Positions 28,899 to 38,060 of a stretch of 64,000 bases of DNA are shown piece by piece. The position numbers and the translations under genes are program-made. Below the pieces are notes generated by a model, which saw nothing but the letters and a program-made list of their open reading frames with translations, searched no databases and was not told the DNA's origin. The stretch comes from JAURVT01 sp049059935 (GTDB lineage: Bacteria; Actinomycetota; Actinomycetes; Propionibacteriales; Nocardioidaceae). Numbering within the stretch: the first letter of the stretch is position 1; every line of letters begins with the position of its first letter. The stretch is taken from the NCBI RefSeq assembly GCF_049059935.1, contig NZ_JBMGQR010000003.1, positions 62,001-126,000 on the forward strand. Direction: 5' to 3'.

Positions 28899-30146
28899 TC
28901 AGCGCCCCCGAGCGGGCTGCGACGGGGCGGACCGACGGCGCTTGGCCGCCTTGAGCGCGGCCTGCGCGCCGGGCTCGCGGCGGGCGAACCCGACCAGCAG
29001 CCCGATGGCCACCAGGGTGGGCAGCAGCGCCGACCCGCCGTAGGAGATCAGAGGGAGCGGGATGCCGATCACCGGGAGCACGCCGAGGACCATACCGAGG
29101 TTGATCAAGGCCTGGGCGAGCAGCCAGACGGTGATGCCGGCGGCCGCGAACCGGATGAACGGCTCGGTCGTGCGGGTGGCGATCCGCAGGCCGGAGTAGG
29201 CCAGCAGGACGAACAGCGCGAGCACCACGAGCGTGCCGAACAGGCCGAGCTCCTCGCCGATCACGGCGAAGATGAAGTCGGTGTGCGCCTCGGGGAGCGT
29301 GCCCCACTTCTGCCGGCTGGCGCCGAGGCCGACGCCCCAGAACTGGCCGGACGCCAGGCCCATCAGCCCGTGCGCGGCCTGCCAGCCGCCGTCGTGGATG
29401 TCGGCGAACGGGTCGCGGAAGCCGAGCAGCCGCTTGACGCGCACCTCGTCGCTGGCCGCGAAGAACGTGACGACCGCGGCGAGCGCACCCATGAACACGA
29501 CGAAGATCTTCATCGGCAGCCCGGCGACCCAGAGCAGGCCGGTGATGATCGCGAACAGCACGAGCGCGGTGCCGAGGTCGCGCTGGGCGACGACGATCAT
29601 CGCGACGAGGAGGGCGACGGGCAGCATCGGGACGAGCAGGTGCTTGGGGTCGTGCAGCACCTTCTCCTTGCGGGCGAACAGGTCGGCCACCCAGAGCACG
29701 AGCGCCAGCTTGGCGATCTCGGAGGGCTGGATGGTGAAGGGCCCGCCGAAGGACAGCCAGTTCTGGTTGCCGTTGACCTCGACGCCGAGGCCCGGCACGA
29801 ACGTGAGGGCGAGCAGCACGATCGCCAGCGCCAGGGCGGGGTAGGCGGCGAGGCGGATCACGCGCAGCGGCAGGCGCGAGGCGACCAGCGCGGCCGGGAG
29901 CCCGGCCGCCACCCAGATCATCTGCTTGGAGAACACGAACCAGGAGCTGCCGTAGGTCGTGTAGGAGGTGACCGAGCTGGCGCTCTGCACCATGACGACG
30001 CCGAGGGCGAGCAGCAGCGTGCCGACGCCGAGCACCAGGTGGTACGAGGTGAGCGGGCGGTCGAGCGCCTCGCGGACCGCGGCGAACCACGAGGCCGACG
30101 CGGCGCCGGGCTCGCGGGGTGGGCGACGCTGGGCGGTGGTGCTCAC
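28899..30146 (-). CDS. ftsW: Peptidoglycan polymerase FtsW (SEDS family)
   Basis: Septal glycan polymerase partner of FtsI. 415 residues with about ten membrane helices and SEDS hallmarks: GNQNWLSFGGPFTIQPSEIA, LVVAQRDLGTALVLF, GQFWGVGLGASRQKWGTLPE, AHTDFIFAVIGEELGLFGTL (the catalytic Asp region precedes) and IPLPLISYGGSALL. The ends are short and charged. It lies in the dcw order murD-ftsW-murG, which favours FtsW over RodA. Confidence 0.96.
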   Translation of the reverse strand: MSTTAQRRPPREPGAASASWFAAVREALDRPLTSYHLVLGVGTLLLALGVVMVQSASSVTSYTTYGSSWFVFSKQMIWVAAGLPAALVASRLPLRVIRLAAYPALALAIVLLALTFVPGLGVEVNGNQNWLSFGGPFTIQPSEIAKLALVLWVADLFARKEKVLHDPKHLLVPMLPVALLVAMIVVAQRDLGTALVLFAIITGLLWVAGLPMKIFVVFMGALAAVVTFFAASDEVRVKRLLGFRDPFADIHDGGWQAAHGLMGLASGQFWGVGLGASRQKWGTLPEAHTDFIFAVIGEELGLFGTLVVLALFVLLAYSGLRIATRTTEPFIRFAAAGITVWLLAQALINLGMVLGVLPVIGIPLPLISYGGSALLPTLVAIGLLVGFARREPGAQAALKAAKRRRSAPSQPARGR

Positions 30147-30185
30147 GCCGGGGGCCTCCTGCGGGTCGGCCGCCGGCTCCGGCGG

Positions 30186-31667
30186 TCAGGCTGGTCGGTC
30201 GCTGCTCTCGTCGGGGGCGGCTCCACCGGTCCGGTCCAGGACGGACCGGGCGAAGGCGTCGCCCCGTGCTGCGTAGCTGGCGAACTGGTCCATGGACGCG
30301 CATCCCGGCGCCAGCAGCACCACGTCGCCGGGGTGGGCGAGCGAGGCAGCCACGTCGGTGACGCGGTCCATGAGGTCATCCTCGCCCGCGTCGACCGTCC
30401 GGACGGGGACCTGCGGCGCGTGTCGTCGCAACGCGTCGGCGATGACGTCGCGGTCGCGCCCGATGAGGACGACGCCGCGCATCCGCTCGCTCGCCGCGAG
30501 CACGAGGTCGTCGAACGTGGCGCCCTTGGCCAGCCCGCCGGCGACCCACACGACGTGGTCGTAGGCCCGCAGCGACGCCAGCGCCGCGTGCGGGTTGGTG
30601 GCCTTGGAGTCGTCGACCCAAATGACGCCGCCGTCGGTGGCGACGGTCTCGATCCGATGGGCGTCGGGACGGAACCCGCGCAGGCCGTCGCGCACCGCGC
30701 TCTGCGGGACGCCGTGCGCCCGGGCGAGCGACGCCGCCGCGAGCGCGTTGGCGACGTTGTGGGGAGCGGCCGGGCTGATGTCGGCGACGGTGCCGAGCTC
30801 GGCGGCGCTGCTGCCGCGCTCCTCGACGAACGCGCGGTCGGCGAGCACGTCGTCGACCACGCCCACCATGCCGACCGAGGGGATCCCGAGGGTGAACCCG
30901 ACCGCACGGCACCCCTCGACGACGTCGGCCTCGCGCACGAGCTCCTCGGTGGCGGGGTCCTGCACGTTGTAGACGCACGCGAGCTGGGCCTGGTGGTAGA
31001 TCCGGCCCTTGGCCGCGCGGTACCCCTCGGCGCCGCCGTGCCAGTCCCAGTGGTCGGGGGCGAGGTTGAGCACCACCGCGGCCTGCGCCGACATCGAGGA
31101 CGACCAGTGCAGCTGGAAGCTGGACAGCTCGACGGCCAGCACGTCGAACCCGGCGGGGTCCATGACGGCCTGGATCACCGGGGTGCCGACGTTGCCGACG
31201 GCGGCCGAGGTGAGCCCGGCGGCACGCAGCATCGCGTCGAGCATCTGGACGGTGGTGGTCTTGCCGTTCGTGCCGGTGACGGCGAGCCAGGGGGCGGCGT
31301 CCTCGTCGCGCAGGCGCCAGGCCAGCTCGACCTCGCCCCAGACCGGGACGCCGCGGGCGACGGCCTCGGTCAGCAGCGGCGCGGTGGGCGGCCAGCCGGG
31401 CGAGGTGACGACGAGGTCGACGTCGGCCGGCAGCGCGGCGGTGGAGCCGGGGCCGAGACGGATGGTGGCGCCGAGGATCTCCAGGATGGTGGCCTTCTCG
31501 ACCATCGACGCGTGCTCGGACTCGTCGAGGACCGTGACCGTGGCCCCGAGGTGGTTGAGCGCGTCGGCCGCGGCGAACCCGCTGACGCCGAACCCGGCGA
31601 CGACGACGCGGACGCCGTCCCAGGTCGACCGGCGGTGCAGGGCCCGGACGTCGCGCGACGACGTCAT
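30186..31667 (-). CDS. murD: UDP-MurNAc-L-alanine--D-glutamate ligase MurD
   Basis: ATP-dependent ligase adding D-Glu. 493 residues: Rossmann-like VVVAGFGVSGFAAADALNH, P-loop VTGTNGKTTTVQMLDAMLRA, LSSFQLHWS, LNLAPDHWDWHG, WVDDSKATNPHAALASL and a C-terminal domain with LLAPGCASMDQF. ATG at 31667 overlaps the mraY stop. The last residues are Asp/Ser/Pro-rich. Forty bases separate it from ftsW. Confidence 0.97.
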   Translation of the reverse strand: MTSSRDVRALHRRSTWDGVRVVVAGFGVSGFAAADALNHLGATVTVLDESEHASMVEKATILEILGATIRLGPGSTAALPADVDLVVTSPGWPPTAPLLTEAVARGVPVWGEVELAWRLRDEDAAPWLAVTGTNGKTTTVQMLDAMLRAAGLTSAAVGNVGTPVIQAVMDPAGFDVLAVELSSFQLHWSSSMSAQAAVVLNLAPDHWDWHGGAEGYRAAKGRIYHQAQLACVYNVQDPATEELVREADVVEGCRAVGFTLGIPSVGMVGVVDDVLADRAFVEERGSSAAELGTVADISPAAPHNVANALAAASLARAHGVPQSAVRDGLRGFRPDAHRIETVATDGGVIWVDDSKATNPHAALASLRAYDHVVWVAGGLAKGATFDDLVLAASERMRGVVLIGRDRDVIADALRRHAPQVPVRTVDAGEDDLMDRVTDVAASLAHPGDVVLLAPGCASMDQFASYAARGDAFARSVLDRTGGAAPDESSDRPA

Positions 31668-32728
31668 GACCCGACGACCCACTCGGCGTAGAAGATGCCC
31701 AGCCCGAGCGCGACGCACAGCCCGCTGATGATCCAGAACCGGACCACGATCGTGATCTCGGCCCAGCCGAGCAGCTCGAAGTGGTGCTGCAGCGGCGCCA
31801 TCCGGAACAGCCGCTTGCCCTTGGTCGCCTTGAACCACCCGACCTGCAGGATCACCGACATCGTGATGATGACGAACAGGCCGCCGATGACGGCCAGCAG
31901 CAGGTCGGTGCGCGTCATCACCGCGAAGCCGGCCATCACCCCGCCGAGCGACAGCGACCCGGTGTCGCCCATGAAGATCTTGGCCGGCGAGGTGTTCCAC
32001 CACAGGAACCCGAAGCAGGCGCCGGTGAGGGCCGCGGCGACGACGGCGAGGTCGAGCGGGTCGCGCACCTCGTAGCAGCGGGCGCCCTCGTTGAGCGCGC
32101 AGGACTGCCCGCTCTGCCAGATGTTGATCAGCATGTAGGCGCCGAACACCATGACCGAGGCGCCGGTGGCCAGGCCGTCGAGGCCGTCGGTGAGGTTGAC
32201 GCCGTTGCTGGTGCCCCAGACCATCACGAGCACCCAGATGACGATGAGGACGGACGGGAGCTCCCAGCCGCGCAGGTCGCGGATGAACGAGATGCCGGTG
32301 GACATCGGGGTGACGCCGTTGCCGTCCTCGAACTGCAGCGCGAGCACGGCGAACACCAGCGCCACCGCGGCCTGGCCGGCGAGCTTGGCCTTGGACCGAA
32401 GGCCCAGGCTGCGCTGCTTGGCGACCTTGATGTAGTCGTCGAGGAACCCCACGAAGCCCAGGCCGCAGAACAGGAACAGCAGCAGCACCGCGGACGCGGA
32501 CGGCGGCGTCTGGGTGATCAGCTTGGCCATCGCGTACGCGAGGACCACCGAGAGCATGATCACCAGGCCACCCATGGTGGGGGTGCCGCGCTTGGTGTGG
32601 TGCGAGGTCGGGCCGTCGTCGCGGATCAGCTGGCCGTAGTTCTTGCGGACCAGGACCCCGATGGCCAGGCGGGTGCCCAGCAGAGTGCCGAGGAGGCCGA
32701 AACCACCGCCGAGGAGGATCGCTCTCAT
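31664..32728 (-). CDS. mraY: Phospho-MurNAc-pentapeptide transferase MraY
   Basis: Integral membrane enzyme making lipid I from UDP-MurNAc-pentapeptide and undecaprenyl phosphate. 354 residues, ten helices. Diagnostic motifs are KRGTPTMGGLVIML, GFLDDYIKVAKQRSLGLR (Asp pair), GTSNGVNLTDGLDGLATG, FMGDTGSLSLGG and MAPLQHHFELLGWAE (His-rich loop). Start and stop each overlap the adjoining murF and murD. Confidence 0.98.
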   Translation of the reverse strand: MRAILLGGGFGLLGTLLGTRLAIGVLVRKNYGQLIRDDGPTSHHTKRGTPTMGGLVIMLSVVLAYAMAKLITQTPPSASAVLLLFLFCGLGFVGFLDDYIKVAKQRSLGLRSKAKLAGQAAVALVFAVLALQFEDGNGVTPMSTGISFIRDLRGWELPSVLIVIWVLVMVWGTSNGVNLTDGLDGLATGASVMVFGAYMLINIWQSGQSCALNEGARCYEVRDPLDLAVVAAALTGACFGFLWWNTSPAKIFMGDTGSLSLGGVMAGFAVMTRTDLLLAVIGGLFVIITMSVILQVGWFKATKGKRLFRMAPLQHHFELLGWAEITIVVRFWIISGLCVALGLGIFYAEWVVGS

Positions 32729-34200
32729 CGGTCGTGTCCCCCCTCGTTCTGCGCGTCGTGGCCCGGGCCGTGCGGCGCGTCGAGGTCCGGCGAGGCCGGT
32801 GACGCACCCGCAGCAGTATGCCCGCCCGCGTCGAGCAGGCCTGAGGCGGCTCGCTCCAGGCCGACCGTGCGCGACGCCTTGACGAGCACCGCGTCGACCG
32901 GTGACAGGCGTGGCGCGAGCCAGTCGACGGCGGCCGCGACGTCCGGGACGAGGACGACCTCGCCGCGCCCGTCACCGGCGTCGCGGGCACCGGCGGCGAC
33001 GGCGGACGCCTCGGCGCCCACCACCACGAGGTCGAGCCCCAGCTCGGCGGCGAGGCGTCCGACGCCCGCGTGCTCGGCGTCGGCGTCGGCCCCGAGCTCG
33101 CGCATCTCGCCGACCACGGCCCAGCCGCGTCCGCGGCGGCGCTCGGCCATCGTGGCCAGGGTCCGCAGGGCCGACCGCATGGACTCGGGGTTGGCGTTGT
33201 AGGCGTCGTTGACGACGACCACGCCGTCGTCGCGCTGCGCGCGCTCCATCCGCCACGCGGAGCGCGACTCGACGCCGCCCAGCACGCGGGCGACCGTCTC
33301 GAGGTCGAGCCCGACGGCGAGCGCGGCGGCCGCGGCGGCGGCGGCGTTGTCGGCCTGGTGCTCGCCCAGCAGCGGCAGCCGGACGGGCCGACGCTCGCCT
33401 GCGTGCTCGAGCACGAAGGTGGGACGCCCCTCGTCGTCGACCGCGACGTCGGACGCGCGCACGTCGGCGTCGGCACCGCGTCCGAAGCGGAGCAGGCTCG
33501 CGCGGGTGCGCGACGCCATCGCCGCGACGAGCGCGTCGTCGGCCGAGATCACCGCGGTGCCGTCGGCGGGCAGCGCCTCGACGAGCTCGCCCTTGGTCTG
33601 CGCGATCACCTCGCGCGAGCCGAACTCGCCGATGTGGGCGGTGCCGACGTTGAGCACCACGCCGACCGACGGGTGGGCGACGCCGCAGAGGTAGGCGATG
33701 TTGCCGAGGCCACGGGCGCCCATCTCGACCACCAGGAAGCGGGTGGTCTCGTCGGCGCGGGTGAGCGTCAGCGGCACGCCGAGCTCGTTGTTGAGGTTGC
33801 CGCGGGTGGCCACGGTGGGGCCGGCGGTCTCGAGCAGCTGGGCGAGGAGGTCCTTGGTGCTGGTCTTGCCCTGCGAGCCGGTGATGCCGACGACCGTGCA
33901 TCCGGTCAGCCGGTCGACGACGGACGCGCCGAGCAGCCCGAGCGCGACCTCGACGTCGTCGACGACGACGCACGGGCCGTCGACGACCCGCGAGCCGAGC
34001 GTGGCGGCGGCACCCGCCTCCAGCGCGGTGGGAGCGAAGTCGTGGCCGTCGACCCGCTCGCCGGCGACGGCGACGAACAGGCCGTCGGGCTCGACGTCGC
34101 GCGAGTCGACGGTGGCGGCGCCGCGGACGACGACCGAGCCGTCGCCGTGCACCGTGCCGCCGACGACGCGGGCCAGCTCGTCCAGCGTGGTCGCGATCAT
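32725..34200 (-). CDS. murF: UDP-MurNAc-tripeptide--D-Ala-D-Ala ligase MurF
   Basis: Adds D-Ala-D-Ala to the tripeptide precursor. 491 residues: N-terminal domain with VVRGAATVDSRDVEPDGLFV, P-loop GITGSQGKTSTKDLLAQLL, LNNELGVPLTLTRA, EMGARGLGNIAYLCGVAHPS, VVVNDAYNANPESMRSAL. The C-terminal 30 residues are Pro/His/Asp-rich. The start ATG at 34200 overlaps the murE stop. Confidence 0.97.
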   Translation of the reverse strand: MIATTLDELARVVGGTVHGDGSVVVRGAATVDSRDVEPDGLFVAVAGERVDGHDFAPTALEAGAAATLGSRVVDGPCVVVDDVEVALGLLGASVVDRLTGCTVVGITGSQGKTSTKDLLAQLLETAGPTVATRGNLNNELGVPLTLTRADETTRFLVVEMGARGLGNIAYLCGVAHPSVGVVLNVGTAHIGEFGSREVIAQTKGELVEALPADGTAVISADDALVAAMASRTRASLLRFGRGADADVRASDVAVDDEGRPTFVLEHAGERRPVRLPLLGEHQADNAAAAAAAALAVGLDLETVARVLGGVESRSAWRMERAQRDDGVVVVNDAYNANPESMRSALRTLATMAERRRGRGWAVVGEMRELGADADAEHAGVGRLAAELGLDLVVVGAEASAVAAGARDAGDGRGEVVLVPDVAAAVDWLAPRLSPVDAVLVKASRTVGLERAASGLLDAGGHTAAGASPASPDLDAPHGPGHDAQNEGGHDR

Positions 34201-35741
34201 CGCGCTCCCCCGGCCAGCACCTCGTGCAGGGCGTCGCGGAGCACCTCGCGGTCGTCGAACGGGTGGACGACGCCGGCGACGTCCTGGCCGGTCTCGTCGC
34301 CCTTGCCGGCGACGACGAGGCAGTCGCCGGGGCCGCAGGCACGCACGGCGGCGACGATCGCGGACGCCCGGTCGGTGCCCTCGAGCACCTCGGCACCGGA
34401 GGCGACCTCGCGGGCGCCGGCCAGCACCTCGGCGCGGATCGCGGCGGGGTCCTCGCTGCGGGGGTTGTCGTCGGTGACCACCACGAGGTCGGCCAGCTCG
34501 GCGGCGACGCGGCCCATGATCGGCCGCTTGCCGGTGTCGCGGTCGCCGCCGGCGCCGATCACCAGCACGACCTTGCCGGTGGTGACCGGCCGGACGGCGC
34601 GGAGCACCGCCGACAGCGCGTCGGGCTTGTGTGCGTAGTCGACGAACGCGGCGAACTCCTGACCGGCGTCGACCCGCTCCATCCGTCCCGGCACGCCGGG
34701 GCTGGCGGCCAGGCCGGCGACCGCGGCGGCGGGGTCGTAGCCCACCGCGGCGAGCCCGGCGACGACGGCCAGCGCGTTGAGCACGTTGAACTCGCCGGGC
34801 AGGGGCACGACGAGCTCGAGGTCGACGCCGTCCGGGCCCAGCAGCCGCGCGGTCGTGGACGTCGGACCCGGACGCAGGTCGCGGGCGGTCCAGTCGGCGT
34901 CGGCGTCGACGGCGATCGAGGTGACGGGCAGCGAGGTGGACGCGGCGAGGCGACGCCCGTGCTCGTCGTCGACGTTGATCACGGCGACGGCGGCGTGCTC
35001 GGGGGTGAACAGGGTGGCCTTGGCCTGGAAGTAGTCCTCGACGGTGGGGTGGAAGTCGAGGTGGTCGCGTCCGAGGTTGAGGAACACGGCGGCGTCGTAG
35101 ACCACGCCGTCCACCCGGCCCTGGACGAGCGCGTGGCTGGAGACCTCCATCGCGACGGCGTCGACGCCCTGCTCGACCATGACGCCGAGCAGCGCGTGCA
35201 GCGCGGGCGCCTCGGGCGTGGTGAGCGCCGACCGCACGGGGCGTCCGTCGACACGGGTGCCCAGGGTGCCGACGACGGCCGGCACCGCGCCGCAGGCCCT
35301 CAGCGCGGACTGGGCGAGCTGGGTGGTGGTGGTCTTGCCCTGGGTGCCGGTGACGCCGACGGTGCGCAGCCGCCGGCCGGGGTGGCCGTAGACGGCGGCG
35401 GCCAGCGTGCCGAGGTGCCGGCGCGGCGACTCCACCACGACGAGCGGAACCCCGAGGCCGGAGCCGACCGCGGCGCCCTCGGCGTCGGTGAGCACGGCGA
35501 CGGCGCCGGACGTGACGGCGTCGGCGGCGTACCGCGCACCGTGGGTGCGGGCGCCGGGGAGGGCCGCGTACAGGTCGCCGGGGCGCACGGCCGCCGAGGC
35601 CAGGGTCAGGCCCGTGACGGCGGTGTCGCCGTCGCCGTCGACGTCCGCCCCCACGAGGGCGGCGAGGTCGGCGAGCCGCACCGGGACGGTGGTCTGCGGG
35701 CGGTCGTCGAGGGGTGTCGGGTCGGTCATCGGGGACGACAC
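34197..35741 (-). CDS. murE: UDP-MurNAc-dipeptide--diaminopimelate ligase MurE
   Basis: Adds the third stem residue. 514 residues: P-loop VTGTQGKTTTTQLAQSALR, TPEAPALHALLG, MEVSSHALVQGRV, FLNLGRDHLDFHPTVEDYFQ, VDYAHKPDALSAVLRAV. The DNPR motif in VVTDDNPRSEDPAAI indicates diaminopimelate rather than lysine. Whether meso- or LL-DAP (as in Nocardioides) is used cannot be told. GTG at 35741 is the longest start; the ATG four codons on is an alternative. Confidence 0.96.
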   Translation of the reverse strand: MSSPMTDPTPLDDRPQTTVPVRLADLAALVGADVDGDGDTAVTGLTLASAAVRPGDLYAALPGARTHGARYAADAVTSGAVAVLTDAEGAAVGSGLGVPLVVVESPRRHLGTLAAAVYGHPGRRLRTVGVTGTQGKTTTTQLAQSALRACGAVPAVVGTLGTRVDGRPVRSALTTPEAPALHALLGVMVEQGVDAVAMEVSSHALVQGRVDGVVYDAAVFLNLGRDHLDFHPTVEDYFQAKATLFTPEHAAVAVINVDDEHGRRLAASTSLPVTSIAVDADADWTARDLRPGPTSTTARLLGPDGVDLELVVPLPGEFNVLNALAVVAGLAAVGYDPAAAVAGLAASPGVPGRMERVDAGQEFAAFVDYAHKPDALSAVLRAVRPVTTGKVVLVIGAGGDRDTGKRPIMGRVAAELADLVVVTDDNPRSEDPAAIRAEVLAGAREVASGAEVLEGTDRASAIVAAVRACGPGDCLVVAGKGDETGQDVAGVVHPFDDREVLRDALHEVLAGGAR

Positions 35742-35787
35742 TAGAGGACCCGGCCGACCAGCCGGCGACCCCGACCGAGTGCGGGCC

Positions 35788-37560
35788 TCACCACTCGGTC
35801 GGGGTGTCCGGCGCCTTCGTACCCGTCGGCGCGACGCCGTAGGTCTGGAGCGCGGTGGACATGATGTCGCGGAACACCGGGCCGGCCGTGACGCCGCCGC
35901 CGCCCCCGCCGGCCGGCTTGTCCAGCACGACGTACGTGACGAAGCGCGGGTCGTCGGCCGGGGCGAAGCCGGCGAACGAGACCGTGTTCTCGCCGCGGAC
36001 GTAGCGACCGGTGTCGGGGTTGACGCGCCACGCGGTGCCCGTCTTGCCGGCGACGCGGTAGCCGGGGATGGCCGCCATCGGCGCCGAGCCGTCCTTCTGG
36101 GTCACCGTCTCCATCATCTGCGTCACCATGTCGGCGGCCTTCTTCGAGACCACCCGGTGCTCCTTCGGTGCCCCGGCCGGTTCGACACCGCCGTCCTTCA
36201 GGTAGCCGTTGACCAGCGACGGCTCGACGTACATGCCGCCGTTGGCGATGGCGCTGACCGCCGTGACCATCTGCAGCGCCGTGACCGAGATGCCCTGGCC
36301 GAACGCGATCGTGGCGTGGTTGGCGCGGCTCCACTGCTCGGGCTTCTTCAGCAGGCCCCGGGACTCGCCGCTCATGCCGAGGTCGGTCCGGCTGCCGAAG
36401 CCGAAGTCGCGGAGGTAGTCGTACATCTCCGCGTCCTTCATCTGCTGCGCGGCCAGGATCGTGCCGAGGTTCGACGACTTGGCGATGACGCCGGCCGCCG
36501 TGAGCTTGATGGTGCCGTGGTCCCAGTAGTCGCCGATCGTGAAGTCGTCGATCTCCATCTCGGAGGGGATCTTGATCTTCGTGGTCGGCGTGATCTTGCC
36601 GGCGTCGGCGAGCGCGGCCATCGTGACGACCTTCTGCACCGAGCCGGGCTCGTAGACGGCCTGCCAGGCCTTGGAGCCGACGTCGTCCATGTCGAACGTG
36701 CGGTCGTTGGGGTCGAAGGAGGGCGCCTGCGACATCTGCACGACCTGCGAGGTGCGGGTGTCGAGCGTGATCGCCAGGCCCCAGTCGCACTTGCAGTCGG
36801 TGACGGCCTGGGCGAGCCGACGGTCGGAGTACCACTGCAGGTCGCGGTCGAGCGTCGTGCGCAGGCCCACCCCGGCCCTGGGCTCGGTGACCGTGCTGTC
36901 GGCGAGCGGGATGCGCTCCCCCGACGGCGACGTCTCGTACGTGGCCTTGCCGTCCTTGCCCGACAGCCGGGAGTCGAAGGAGCGCTCGAGCCCTGCGACG
37001 CCCTTGCCCTTGGCGTCCACGAGACCGAGGACGTTCGCCGCGAGCTCGCCGCCCGGGTAGGTGCGCAGGGCGTCGCGCTCGGTGAAGACGCCGGCGAGCC
37101 CGGCCTTCTCGAGCGCGGACATCGCGGTGTCGGCCTCGTACGTGGGCACCTTGCGCGCGAGGTAGGCGAAGCGGGAGTTGGGCTGGCGCAGGCGGGTGAC
37201 GGTGCTGAAGTAGTCGACGCCGAGGTGCTCGACGAGGATCTCCGCGATCCGGGTGGCCGAGGAGGCCGTCATCTTCGGGTCGGCGGTGATGGCGACCGCG
37301 TCGACGGACGTCGCGAGCGGTGCGCCGTTGCGGTCGGTGATCTCGCCGCGGTCGGCGTGGAGCGTCACGGTGCTGGTGCCCTCGGCCACCGCCCGGGCGG
37401 CGTACGCACCGGAGTCGATGCCCTGGAGCTGGAACAGGCGGCCGGCGAACAGCGAGAGCACCATCGCGATGACGACGAAGCAGAAGCGCAGCCGGCGCGC
37501 CGACGTGCGGCGTCCCTGGGCGAGGCGCGCGGCCTCGCCGCGGGGACGGCGGGGGCTCAT
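35788..37560 (-). CDS. ftsI: Septal transpeptidase FtsI (PBP3, class B)
   Basis: Crosslinks septal peptidoglycan. 590 residues with a cytosolic basic tail and one transmembrane helix about 25-45 (FCFVVIAMVLSLFAGRLF). A class B pedestal domain with DRGEITDRNGAPLATSVD leads to the penicillin-binding domain. The active-site SxxK is in YEPGSVQKVVTMAAL (about 307-310), SxN in AKSSNLGTIL and KTG in VAGKTGTAWRV. The C-terminal tail carries no PASTA domain. The start overlaps the ftsL stop by four bases. Confidence 0.97.
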   Translation of the reverse strand: MSPRRPRGEAARLAQGRRTSARRLRFCFVVIAMVLSLFAGRLFQLQGIDSGAYAARAVAEGTSTVTLHADRGEITDRNGAPLATSVDAVAITADPKMTASSATRIAEILVEHLGVDYFSTVTRLRQPNSRFAYLARKVPTYEADTAMSALEKAGLAGVFTERDALRTYPGGELAANVLGLVDAKGKGVAGLERSFDSRLSGKDGKATYETSPSGERIPLADSTVTEPRAGVGLRTTLDRDLQWYSDRRLAQAVTDCKCDWGLAITLDTRTSQVVQMSQAPSFDPNDRTFDMDDVGSKAWQAVYEPGSVQKVVTMAALADAGKITPTTKIKIPSEMEIDDFTIGDYWDHGTIKLTAAGVIAKSSNLGTILAAQQMKDAEMYDYLRDFGFGSRTDLGMSGESRGLLKKPEQWSRANHATIAFGQGISVTALQMVTAVSAIANGGMYVEPSLVNGYLKDGGVEPAGAPKEHRVVSKKAADMVTQMMETVTQKDGSAPMAAIPGYRVAGKTGTAWRVNPDTGRYVRGENTVSFAGFAPADDPRFVTYVVLDKPAGGGGGGVTAGPVFRDIMSTALQTYGVAPTGTKAPDTPTEW

Positions 37561-38060
37561 CGGGCCGCCTCGCGGGCGGCGGCGAGCTTGGCTGCGGCCT
37601 CCGCCGCGCGCTGCTCGGCCAGCTGGGACGCGGTGGGCGCGGGCGGCTCGAGGCCCGGGAAGTTCGTGCCGGCCTTGGCCGGGGCCGGGTCGCCGACGAC
37701 GCGGCCGTCCTTGAGCTGCAGGAACACCGGGGTCGGGTTGGGCACCATGCCGAGCCCGGCGGCGCGCCCGCCGACCTGCTCGGGCGCCTCCAGCGCCTCG
37801 ACCTCCGCGCGCAGCGCCGCCTCGCGCACGGCGAGCGCGTCGCCCTTCTCCTGCAGCGCGGACAGCTCGAACGCCCGGTTCTGCATGGCGGTGTTGAGCA
37901 CGAGCAACCCGACGAGCCCGGCGGCGCCGATCAGCACCACCGTCAGCACGAACGGCGTGCGGCGGACGGGGTTGCGCCGCAGCGGCGCGAGCCCGAGCCG
38001 CCTGGGCTCGGGGCGGGTGCGGGGCGCCCGCGACCGTGCGGGGCCGTTCACGACGCTCAT
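37557..38060 (-). CDS. ftsL: FtsL-like septum-formation protein
   Basis: 167-residue bitopic protein: Arg/Pro-rich cytosolic tail, one transmembrane helix about 37-59 (FVLTVVLIGAAGLVGLLVL), then a coiled-coil segment (AFELSALQEKGDALAVREAA). A Pro-rich region and an Ala/Glu-rich helix end it. Sequence alone is weakly diagnostic for FtsL. Its place between rsmH and ftsI, with ATGA overlaps on both sides, makes the call. FtsL would complex with FtsB-like and FtsQ proteins. Confidence 0.85.
   Translation of the reverse strand: MSVVNGPARSRAPRTRPEPRRLGLAPLRRNPVRRTPFVLTVVLIGAAGLVGLLVLNTAMQNRAFELSALQEKGDALAVREAALRAEVEALEAPEQVGGRAAGLGMVPNPTPVFLQLKDGRVVGDPAPAKAGTNFPGLEPPAPTASQLAEQRAAEAAAKLAAAREAAR

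Noticed and set aside
30186..33476. A 1096-codon minus-strand frame read as one protein
   Set aside because: Only its last 493 codons are MurD; the upstream part is a shadow frame of mraY and murF.
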